Origin: Silene conica
Lineage: Eukaryota; Streptophyta; Magnoliopsida; Caryophyllales; Caryophyllaceae
Length of the DNA stretch: 64,000 nt
Assembly (NCBI GenBank): GCA_029255685.2
Contig: CM055314.2
Coordinates: forward strand, 1,630,399 to 1,694,398
Reading direction: 5' to 3'
This document shows, one piece after another, positions 24,036 through 33,335 of this stretch. The notes under the pieces are model-generated. The model saw nothing but the letters and a program-made list of their open reading frames with translations. It ran no database searches and was not told the DNA's origin. The position numbers and the translations under genes were made by a program. Every line of letters begins with the position of its first letter. Position 1 is the stretch's first letter.

Positions 24036-24222
24036 AGTAAGTCTTGCTTGTGACGGGTCACCATTTATGACGGATATTTTGTGAGATAAAATGGATAAAA
24101 AATGCGTTAGTGGAGAAAGGGGACCACATGAGAGAGAGAAAAAGTTGATATTTTGTGAGATAAAATAGTACCCGTCGCAAGTTTGCGACGAATATACCCG
24201 TCGCAAATGAGAATTTGTGTTA
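24036..24222 (+). repeat. MITE of the 'GCGACGGATATACCCGTCGCAAA' type
   Basis: Member of the most abundant element family in the window: GTGACGGGTC near the left end, CCCGTCGCAAATGAGAATTTG at the right, with AAATGG/GGACCACATG in the middle. It lies upstream of ABF-B. Relatives are at 28563, 31099, 37279, 39263, 41170, 53394 and 55960. Confidence 0.6.
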
Positions 24223-24569
24223 ATAGTATTAACACCAATCTTAACTCCTTTTTTTTATGAGGAGGGATTATCTCCGGACACGCAACAATATCATGCTAAC
24301 CACCACGTATCAGGTAAGCTCAAGGAGTTCGGGCACGCAATAATACCATGTTAACCACTCCTAACCACCACGTATCAGTAAGCTCAATCCAGGGGGTTAC
24401 CCCTCACTGACATCATCTAAGGAGATTCAAACCCAAGATCTCACAGTCCATACTTTTAGACGTTTTGAAAAAACTCGAATCTCCACTAGATCCAGAGCAC
24501 TTGGTTCATCTCGACGGTTTGGATAATTCATTTTTTTTGTTTAATAAATGTTTCCTTTGACTTGGGAGT

Positions 24570-24615
24570 GAGGGCAGATGGACCAGTAACAAAATAGCAG
24601 GTCACTGTATTCAAT
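24570..24615 (+). promoter_or_regulatory. ABF-B promoter footprint 1
   Basis: GGGAGTGAGGGCAGATGGAC then CAGTAACAAAATAGCA aligns to the copy A and C blocks. The position equivalent to the ABRE core reads CTTGGG, so no ACGTGG is present. Confidence 0.45.
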
Positions 24616-24669
24616 GATAATTATATCCCCACCACTATAACAACTAACAAGTGCCCTAATCCCTTTTCG

Positions 24670-24679
24670 ACGCGTGTAC
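24670..24679 (+). promoter_or_regulatory. CE3-like ACGCGTGTAC, ABF-B
   Basis: Identical decamer to those before ABF-A and ABF-C, about 780 bp upstream of the likely ATG. Upstream context ACAAGTGCCCTAATC resembles the ACAAGTGTCCAA context in copy C. Confidence 0.5.
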
Positions 24680-25455
24680 GAACACTACTATTAAACAAAT
24701 TCTCCTTCCAAACAAACGCTATCCGTCACAAGCTGAAAACGAATAATACCATTCCACGTACTACATGTTGCACTATCCATAAATCGCTTCATTTTCTTCC
24801 ACTCGTATATCCACCTGCTTTATTGCGAGACTAAAGTATCCGTCTACAGCTTATAACGAATATATCTATCGCAAGCAAAAGTTTGTTTTTTTTCTTTAAA
24901 CTAAATTAATTCCTACTTCCTCCATTCCAATCAATTCTATACATTTGCTTTATTCACGTTTGCCAATATCCGTTTTCTTTTGTTAATATCTTTAGTTACG
25001 TATCGATAAAAATTACTCGTATAAAACTTTGATATTCACAATGTGCTCGGTAAGACAATTTAAACAACATCTCACACGACTATCTTTTATGTCCTATATT
25101 AAAAATTGTGTCGAAGATTAACTTGACTTATTAATAGTGCCCAAAAAGTGAAATGTATAGAATTGATTGGAATTCATATCCATTTCTTTCCTCACAATTT
25201 CTCCTTCTCTCTCTTACCCACTTTTTTTTCCCTTTCATTTCTTGTTATTTTTTACGTCTTGTTTAAAACCGTCTTAACTTTACCGTCTCCTTAAATTGAT
25301 TGTCGTTACGTCTTAACTTAAAACCGTCTGAAACAAGAATCTGTGATTATCGACTTCTCATTATATGATTGATCTTTAATTGAAGTTCATCTTAATTATT
25401 GTTGCTTTTCAAGCTTAGATGTAAGCAAGGGTTTGATATTACTGATAGTGGTAAT

Positions 25456-28400
25456 ATGAATTTTGGCAATTTTGGGAATGAACCTGTAGGCGGCAGTAAT
25501 GGGCGACCACCACCACTACCACCGCCGCTACCACCACTACCAGGGTCGGGAATCGTCGGATTAACACGACAATCGTCGATATACTCGTTGACATTCGATG
25601 AATTTCAGAGTACACTAGGTGGGATAGGGAAGGATTTTGGGTCGATGAATATGGATGAATTATTGAAGAATATTTGGAGTGCTGAAGATGCTGCTCAGTC
25701 TATGTCATCAACAACTACAATGATTCCTTCTAATAATGCTCTGGAAGGTTTGAACGGGAATCATTTGCAGCGACAGGGATCGTTAACGTTACCCAGAACG
25801 ATTAGTCAGAAGAAGGTTGATGATGTATGGAAGGATATTGCGAAAGAGTTTGGTTGCGGTGGCGGCGGCGGTGGCGGCGGCGGTGTGCCGCAGAGACAAC
25901 AGACGTTGGGGGAGATGACATTGGAAGAGTTTTTGTTCAGAGCAGGAGTTGTTAAAGAAGATGCTCAAGCTCAAGCTCAATCGCAATTTGGAAAGCCGAA
26001 TTTCGGAGATCTAGCTCAGTCGAGTAATAATGGTGGTGATTTAGGGTTTGGGATTGATTTTCAGCAACCTGGTCGAGGTGGTGGTGGTGGTGTTGATTTG
26101 ATGGGGAATCGAATGTCGGAGAATACCAGTTTGCCGTTGAATGTTAATGGTTTACGAAGTTCTCAGCAGCGACAACAACCGCCATTGATGCCTAAACAAC
26201 CAGCTGCTGTGTCTTTTGTGTCGACGATGCTGGTGCCTGGTAATGCTCAGTTAGGTAACACAGGATTGCAAGGCGGGGGGATGAACATGAACATGAACGT
26301 GAACGTGATTGGGATGGCCTCTGCTGGATCGCCTGCAACTTTGTCATCGGAAGGGATTGCAAAGAGCAATGGAGATATTTCTTCAGTTTCACCATTGCCG
26401 TATGTGTTTAATGGAGGTTTTAGGGGGAGAAAATCGAGTAATGCTGTTGAGAAAGTTGTTGAACGAAGACAAAGACGAATGATAAAGAATAGAGAATCTG
26501 CTGCACGATCACGAGCACGTAAACAGGTCTATATCTTCATCCTCTCTTCTCTTCTCATGCTCTCTTCTTTGTTGATATTCTTTGCTGTTGGAGATGATTA
26601 GGTTAATGTCGTGTTGAGAAGTTGTGTGAAGTGAAAAACCGATTTTGAAGGACATCGTTGTTGATGCTCTAATGTAGAGTTTGATGATGAATACGGTCAC
26701 AAAGTTTGGCATATAAGCCGGCCTCAGACACTACATCGAGAAACATCTCTTTAGAGTGCTTGTTTTGATGGAGAGAATTGGCGAGACTATTTAAGGTGCA
26801 GCGGTTATTAGGGGGTGTTTGGTTAGGTGGATTGGAATGGAATGGAATGGATTCTAGACATTCTGGTGTTTGGTTGAGACATTTTTTAATGGATTTAGAA
26901 TCCATCGGGATTCTCATTCCACCCCAACCCCTGGAATCCCTTACCCACCTCCTCCCCTGGATTCACACTCCATTCCTTTACGTTTATTTTTCTAATGAAC
27001 CAAACATGTTTTGAAAGGTATGGAGTTAGAACCCCATACCACTATGGTTTCTCATTCCAATCCATTTCATTCCTAAAGAGTGAACCAAACGACCCCTAAG
27101 ACTATTTCTTAGTTGAAAGACATGGGTTCTATCCTTATATATATTGACCCCCGTTTATCAAATCCTAATAAAAACGCCTTTGCTACATCACTTTAGAGTG
27201 CTTGTTTTGATGGAGAGAATTGGCGAGACTATTTCAGGTGCAGTGATTATTAAGACTATTTCTTAGTCAAAGGTCAGGGAGTTCTATCCTCGTATATATT
27301 GATCCCCGTTCATCAAATCCTAAAAACGCCTTTGCTTAAGAGTTGGTTTGGGCGTTTCCCCGTCAACATCTCTTTAGAGTGGTTGTTTTGATGGAGAGAA
27401 TTGGCGAGACTATTTCAGGTGCAGTGGTTATAAAGACTATTTCTTAGTTAAAGGTCATGAGTTTTATCCTTGTATATATTGACCCCCGTTCATCAAATCC
27501 TAAAAACGCCTCTACTTAAGAGTTGATTTGGGCGTTTCCCTGTGATATTAGTTCCCCTTTGTCGTTTGTTAGCTATTTTGTAAGCGATCTCACCACAGTG
27601 TGTATATTATGTGTAGGCGTATACAATGGACCTAGAGCAGGAAATTGCAAAACTAAAAGAGGAGAATGATGAACTAAGAAGGAAACAGGTAATTTTGTGG
27701 TTTTTCACTGTTTGGTTTTACCAAAATGCATTGTAGTTTGCTACCTTCCATTGATTTTCTCCACTTCTTTCACTGCAGATAGAAATTGTGGAGAAGCAGA
27801 TAAATCAGGTAATGTTTTAGCGTTTTGTATTAGAGTCGTATCCAGGACTAGATCACAGGGTGCAAAAAGTTAGCAATTATTTCGATGATATGAACTAAAA
27901 TTTAAACACAACAAAATCGTGAGACTCAAGTAAAACACAAAATTTAAAAAATTAGTTCTAAATAATTCAATAAGGTATAAATAAAATATTTTGTTTAAAT
28001 TTGTAAGTATTTAGCTCTTTAATGAAAAAAAAGTACATTTTATAATAGGGTCGAACTCATGGCCAAATTAGTAAAAACTCAATATCTAACCACTATACCA
28101 CCAAATATTTGATGAACCTTATTGAAACTAATTTCTAAATATTTTCGAACAAAGGGGATGCGGGTGAACCCCTGAACCCCGTTAAAAACGCCACTAATGG
28201 CTCGTCGAAAATCTTGATAGTGACCTTCTTGAATTATTTAAAACCATTTTTTAAATTTTGTGTTTTACTTTGGTCTCGCGATTTTCTCGTATTTAAATTT
28301 TAGTTCATATCGCCGAAATAATTGTTAAGTTTTACACCCCTGTGATCTAGTCCTAAATACGTCTCTACGACCCATGTATGTTTCGTGACATGCAATTAAT

Positions 28401-28497
28401 TTGACCAATTTAAGCGCTTTTACAGGTGCAAGAGATAACAAATGCGAAGTCTGGACCTCAAAAGCGATTAAGGAGGATGCATACTGGACCATGGTGA
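25456..28497 (+). CDS. ABF/AREB bZIP transcription factor, tandem copy B (start codon shifted)
   Basis: Exons 25456-26526, 27617-27688, 27779-27808 and 28426-28497, all phase 0, give 414 aa. It has the same C1-C2-C3-bZIP-C4 layout as copy A, ending RLRRMHTGPW. The frame is open upstream to 25399 without an ATG. The ATG that starts copies A and C (MGSN...) is replaced here by codons reading DSGN, so the first usable ATG is the equivalent of Met4/5 (MNFGNFGNEPVG). Copy B carries a proline run, (PPPLPPP), and a nine-glycine run between C2 and C3, and lacks some linker blocks. C1 is intact (SMNMDELLKNIWSAEDAAQ). It is the most diverged of the three. An upstream spliced exon supplying another ATG cannot be excluded. 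Confidence 0.88.
26744..27545 (+). repeat. Three tandem units in ABF-B intron 1
   Basis: Units begin CATC(TCT)TTAGAGTG at 26744, 27186 and 27367. The second is about 181 bp and the third about 179 bp. Each has GATGGAGAGAATTGGCGAGA, a TATATATTGA(C/T)CCCCGT segment and AAAACGCCT. Unit 1 is enlarged by the MITE at 26811-27096. The units are highly similar, so the expansion is recent. Confidence 0.8.
26811..27096 (+). repeat. Tourist/PIF-Harbinger-like MITE nested in ABF-B intron repeat
   Basis: 286 bp with termini GGGGGTGTTTGGTT and AACCAAACGACCCC. Comparison with the empty sites in tandem units 2 and 3 shows insertion into a TTA/TAA sequence. The duplicated bases look like TA, although a mutated 3-bp TTA is possible. 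The insertion post-dates the first unit duplication. Confidence 0.75.
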
Positions 28498-28562
28498 GAA
28501 GTGATGTGACGAATTCAACTCTACTTTTGTAAATATTTTGGGAGATTATGAATTTCTCCAAC

Positions 28563-28752
28563 ACAAATTCTCATTCGAAATGAACATATTCGTTCGCAAA
28601 CTTGCGACGGATTAAATATTGTCCATGTGAGTTAGATAAAGACAAAAGAAAAGAGCCTAGGAAATACCGATCTATTTTGTCTTATCTTATTCACGTGGGT
28701 AGTATTTGACTCGTCGCAAATTTATGACGGATATACCCGTCACAAGAAAGAC
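28563..28752 (-). repeat. MITE of the GCGACGGAT family, inverted
   Basis: Starts CAAATTCTCATTCG and ends GACGGATATACCCGTCACAAG, the reverse arrangement of 24036-24222. It begins about 65 bp after the ABF-B stop codon, so it may contribute to the 3' UTR. Confidence 0.55.
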
Positions 28753-30406
28753 GCTTTTTTTCTCCCTCTTCATTACTTGTATGTATTTTTGACATGCATT
28801 TTTGTAATTTTATGAAATGGTAGGTTGCAAAGTAATAGTTAGTAAGTCACGTCGTTTGTTTTTATAGAGATGTTTTATCGAGAAATTACATAAATATTTG
28901 TGTACATATGATATGTAATTTATACATAAAAAATCTCCTTGATATTTGTAAGTCGGGTTATTCTTATGTTCCTAAGGGTTAGACAACTTAATTCTAACCC
29001 TAATTTCAAACAAAAACTCAAGTCATCTCGTGTCCCTCCGTTCATTACTCCTCAGTTGATTGTCGGCGGTCCTTTCTCCGACCACCACTTCTCTTGTTGT
29101 CACTCTTTGGCCTCCGACCACCTACGCAGCTGCTGCTCACCTCTGCACATACCAATTTACCATAAATTCACCAGATTACCATTAAATGACGCCTTTTTAC
29201 ATTCGTTTGCTCTTAACTTTTGGATCTAGAAGTTTGTAGTTATCTATTTCCATTAGATAATTAATTAATTAATTAATCTTTGTTCCCTATTTTTATTTCT
29301 CTCTTTTGTTTTCAATCTTCTATTTTCATTATTTTATTCATCGTAGTTTATGCTTGCTTGTTATTCGTATTTATTAGCCATGTTTAATTCAATCACGATA
29401 TGTATCCTTCATTTAGTTAATATCATCATGCGTAACTACTTTCTCTTATGTTAGGATTTAGGGGAACCACGGTTGTGTGACGGTATTTTGTTAGGTTATT
29501 AGATCTGGTGTTTTTATTGTTTTGAATTGTTAATCGTAGCATTTTATTGGGGTTGATTGGTTGAACCTTAACCTAGATCAAAAGATTGGTATAAGGGAAA
29601 GAGTTGTTGCGAACAATAGAAAAACCTAATTAAAGCGGGAGCTAGATTTGTATTCTAGGGTGAACGGTGGACGAAAGGATCTGTTCAATGCCCTTCAGAC
29701 TGTATCCATACCGACCGTTTGACCTATACTTTTGATTGTTGTTAACCGTGGTGAACCGACAATCATGACTGTTTTCTCTCTATATTTCTTTTAGACTCTT
29801 TTCTTATTTGTTTACCTTTTCTTTTATTGCTTTTAGGTTAGTAAAACATCAAATAAAACCCTCAATATGGTTACTCGGACGAACTTTGGTTAACAATTAG
29901 AACCTATTTGTCTTAATGTGGATACGATCATGAATTATGACTTCTATTACTGCATTAGTTTAGGCCAATTGATTTATCTTTAATAGATATGCGATTTAGC
30001 CTGTCACCGTATATGATGGTATTTAACCCGTTTTAACATTAAAACGAATACATTAGTCTCAAGGAAGACTATAATTAAGAGATCTCAAGAGTGATACAAT
30101 GACAAGGGTGGTTAAATGGAAATGATGAAGAAAATTAAAGAAAATAAAACAATAATAGTAGTTACAATAGAATTAATTAATAATTTTACATGTATTAAAA
30201 GATTGTAAGAGTAGTAAATTGTAGAATATTTACCAATTGATCTTGACCAATCATTTAATACTTCATATAAATTGTTTGGAACAATAGAGATAGTTAATTA
30301 ATTTACTACGTACATTTTTTATTTGGAACCATAACCAAGTGCTAATGTGCTATTAATTGCAACTGACAATAAATATTTAGTGTAGCAAAATGAAGTTTTT
30401 TACACA
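28753..30406. other. Intergenic between ABF-B and a copia relic
   Basis: AT-rich without recognisable genes. 29560-29780 (GGTTGATTGGTTGAACC, GTGAACGGTGGACG, CCGTGGTGAACCGACAATC) looks like untranslated retroelement sequence, but no LTR pair is visible. The short ORF near 28939 is probably random. Confidence 0.4.
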
Positions 30407-30730
30407 GCGATCTTGAGGAAGAAGTATACATGAAACCGCCTCTGGGTTTTACTAATTTCACCGATGGGAAAGTATGTCGCCTTCGAAAATCATTGTATGG
30501 TCTTCGTTAGGCGCCTCGGTGTTGGTATGCCAAGTTCGCTTCCGCCCTCACCTCATATGGATTCAAACAATGTCCGTATGATCATTCCTTGTTCTCCGTC
30601 TCCACGCCCAAAACATGTTCACGTGCTTATTTACGTTGATGACTTAGTTATTTGTGGCAACGCCCACATATGGTGAAAAAACTCAAAGGATACCTGAGTG
30701 GTTGTTTTCACATTAAGGATCTCGGCCAAG
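30407..30730 (+). pseudogene. Ty1/copia reverse transcriptase fragment
   Basis: The plus strand reads EEEVYMKPPLGF, CRLRKSLYGLR, then a TAG stop (30508-30510) where copia has Gln, then APRCWYAKFASALTSYGFKQ. After a frameshift it reads VLIYVDDLVICGN. These are reverse-transcriptase motifs including the YVDD active site. Only about 320 bp remain. Confidence 0.85.
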
Positions 30731-31098
30731 AACACTATGGGTGTGTGTTATGGAATTAAATGGATCTCGGAATAAGAAAGAGAATTATATTTTATCTGTG
30801 TATATCGTATGTCAAACAAACCCCAACAAATAAATTCCCTCACGTACTTCTAAATTCATCTAATTCAATTGTTATAGAACCCCGATCAAACGTTCCCTTA
30901 ATATGAAGTCTTCCCGAACGGAGCAGCAAAATGAGAGGTGGAGGAGTTGAGGTTGCGCAATGCGACATATGCAACTCGACAGATTTGGGTCACAAAATGT
31001 GGAGTTATTATGGTTGGATGAGTTATAAACCAATCGGAAGTAAAGCTCATGAGCATAGCCTCCTAGACCACCAAGAAGCATAATAAATATTCAATGAA

Positions 31099-31500
31099 TT
31101 TCATTGAAAACGGACACTAATCGTTACAAACTGAAAACGGATAGTATTCTCTTAAAACAATGCAAGTGAGAAGATAATTGGAGGAAAATAGAGCATTTTT
31201 ATAGATCATGTCACTAGCATTTTGTGAGAGAAACACTATTCGTCTTCATCTTGTGACCAATAATTCCGTCTTCAATGAAAATTTGTGTAATAAATATTCA
31301 ATGAGTCTTGCTGAACACTATCCGTTACAAGCTGAAGACGGATAATGTTCTTTCACAATAAATAATAATGCTAGTGAGAAGACAGGTGGAGGAAAATAGA
31401 GCATTTTCATGGATCATGCCACTTACATCTTTCGAGGGAGACAATATCCGTCCTCAGCTTGTGGCCAATAAATCCGTCTCCAATAAAAATTTATGTAATA
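31099..31500. repeat. Two adjacent copies of a GCTGAAAACGGATA-type MITE
   Basis: Two units of about 200 bp in tandem (about 31105-31300 and 31310-31500). Each has CCGTTACAAGCTGAA(A/G)ACGGATA, a GGAGGAAAATAGAGCATTTT core and a CAATGAAAATTTGTGTAATAAA-like end. They are related to 55960-56140. Confidence 0.6.
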
Positions 31501-31505
31501 AATTA

Positions 31506-31868
31506 CTCGGTAACACAGACACTTCTCTTAATTAGCCGTCCCGTGTCCGACACCGTGTCTGACACTCGGACACCCGACACTCGTTGGACACATGTCTAAA
31601 CATATTATAGTTTAAACGAGGAATAAAATTTTAAAAAGATCTTCGATTAGATGATGAGTTTGGGTGGAAGAATGTGAATTAGTTGTAATAAAGGTCGAAT
31701 TGCACATTTATATACTTAGATTAGCTTCAAATACAGGATAAAAATAAAATTATACATTATTTATAACCATAAAATATATATATTTTATTATATTTAAATA
31801 TCGCGTCCCGTGTTCTAAATTTCATGGGATAACGTGTCCCGTGTCCGTACCATGTCCCGTGTCCATAT
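31506..31868 (+). repeat. GTGTCC-family MITE abutting the ABF-C promoter
   Basis: Begins CTCGGTAACACAGACAC and shares the interior of 4219-4583 (CACTCGTTGGACACA, AATAAAATTTTAAAAAG). The right terminal GTGCTACCTAG is missing. The element ends in GTGTCC directly against the CACGTGGG block at 31869, so insertion or deletion has replaced the ancestral upstream promoter sequence. Confidence 0.65.
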
Positions 31869-31912
31869 CACGTGGGAGTGGGGGCAGATGGACGGACGAC
31901 TAACAATATCAT
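31869..31912 (+). promoter_or_regulatory. ABRE (CACGTGGG) and footprint 1 of ABF-C
   Basis: CACGTGGGAGTGGGGGCAG followed by ATGGAC aligns to the copy A and B blocks. Only copy C has a perfect ABRE core ACGTGG here (31870-31875). With the CE3-like site at 32038 it could form an ABA-response complex, allowing autoregulation by ABF proteins. That function is inference. Confidence 0.5.
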
Positions 31913-32037
31913 CTTACTCAAATAATTCAACTCCCCTTCACTTTAAATTATTTTATATTTATATTTAATATTATATTATATTATATTATATTATCTCCAC
32001 CATTCAAAGTCGTAACAAGTGTCCAAATAGTTGATCG

Positions 32038-32047
32038 ACGCGTGTAC
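32038..32047 (+). promoter_or_regulatory. CE3-like ACGCGTGTAC, ABF-C
   Basis: Identical decamer to those of copies A and B. It lies 1290 bp before the ATG. Subtracting the two extra leader units (about 604 bp) leaves about 685 bp, matching the 697 bp in copy A, which supports common ancestry of the whole promoter-leader block. Confidence 0.55.
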
Positions 32048-32370
32048 ACCACTACTAACTATAGTATTTTTTATAATATTTTTAAAATTAATTTCTATAA
32101 CTAGTAAGCCTTCATATCTTTTTCTCCTCCCTCTCTCTCTACTTTCTCTCTTTCTCTCTCTAACCACATTTCTTTTCACCTTTATCTTTCGTCATTTCTG
32201 CAACCCTTGAATGTTGTTGGTATCACTTGCAGATTCTGGATTTTACGATAATCTTCAAATATTTAACCATTAATGTCAACAATTTCACTCTCCAGGTGAG
32301 CTACTGTCCCTACCCCTAGATCCGCAGCTGCTTCTAGTACTAGTAGACTAATCGTTGTTGTTGCTTCTAT

Positions 32371-33251
32371 TTTTTTGTTATGCTTAAATGTTATGATTGT
32401 GTTAGGTTTTTTGTTCTTCTGTGTTGTTATAGCTGTTATTGTTACTATTTGCAGAGTTTAAGACAGAAATGGCGATTGATCTTAATTGTATTGTTGAATT
32501 TTGACTGAATTGTAGTTGAGGGTTTATAATTGGATTCGTAGCCGAATATGAAGTTTAAAGGAGTTTGATGTTATTGATAGAGATATTCAGAGTTACTGTG
32601 ATCTAGTTCAGCTAAATTATTGTCTGCTTTTCGACGGAATTGCAGGGTTAGGGTTAGGCATTGGAATAATTTTTTGTTATGCTTAAATGTTATGATTGTG
32701 TTAGGTTTTTTGTTCTTCTGTGTTGTTATAGCTGTTATTGTTGCTATTTGCAGAGTTTAAGACAGAAATGGCGATTGATCTTAATTGTATTGTTGAATTT
32801 TGACTGAATTGTAGGTGAGGGTTTATAATTGGTTTCGTAGCCGAATTTGAAGTTTAAAGGAGTTTGATGTTATTGATAGAGATATTCAGAGTTACTGTGA
32901 TATAGTTCAGCTAAATTATTGTCTGCTTTTCGACGGAATTGCAGGGTTAGGGTTAGGGTTAGGCATTGGAATAATTTTTTGTTATGCTTAAATGTTATGA
33001 TTGTGTTAGGTTTTTTGTTCTTCTGTGTTGTTATTGCTGTTATTGTTACTATTTGCAGAGTTTAAGACAGAAATGGTGATTGATCTTAACTGTATTGTTG
33101 AATTTTGACTGAATTGTAGGTGAGGGTTTATAATTGGTTTCGCAGCTGAATTTGAAGTTGAAAGGAGTTTGATGTTATTGATAGAGATATTCAGAGTTAT
33201 TGTGATCTAGTTCAGCTAAATTATTGTCTGCTTTTCGACGGAATTGCAGGT

Positions 33252-33287
<36 letters not shown>

Positions 33288-33298
33288 TATTGGAATTA
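32371..33298 (+). repeat. Three tandem ~300-bp leader cassettes of ABF-C
   Basis: Units start TTTTTTGTTATGCTTAAATG at 32371, 32670 and 32975 (299 and 305 bp apart). Each has a splice-acceptor-like TATTTGCAG, a 61-nt exon-like segment ending GAATTGTAG (followed by GTGAGG in units 2 and 3 and TTGAG in unit 1), a second acceptor GGAATTGCAG, and a telomere-like GGGTTAGGG run that lengthens from unit 1 to unit 3. Copy A has one diverged unit. The cassette lies between a leader donor (TCCAG/GTGAGC, 32296) and the ATG. Confidence 0.85.
32469..33108 (+). promoter_or_regulatory. Three copies of an 11-codon upstream ORF in ABF-C leader
   Basis: uORFs at 32469-32504, 32768-32803 and 33073-33108 read MAIDLNCIVEF, MAIDLNCIVEF and MVIDLNCIVEF, each closed by TGA. 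All start in a good context (AAATGG). They fall inside the 61-nt exon-like segments, so inclusion of these segments by alternative splicing would add uORFs to the mRNA. Copy A has lost the ATG at this place. Confidence 0.45.
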
Positions 33299-33335
33299 GT
33301 TCCAAAATTGAAAGTGAGAGTACAGATTCTAGGAT

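Noticed and set aside
25399..25455. N-terminal extension of ABF-B (MLLFKLRC...)
   Set aside because: The first codon is TTG, not ATG. Plant nuclear genes rarely use it, and the segment resembles ABF-C leader text.
26811..27096. Assigning a strict 3-bp TTA TSD to the Tourist-like MITE
   Set aside because: Empty-site comparison supports only TA with certainty; a third base would need a mutation.
19110..33288. Interstitial telomere scar from chromosome fusion
   Set aside because: The arrays are short hexamer runs tied to the ABF leader in two copies and inside cassettes, which fits inherited leader sequence better than fusion.
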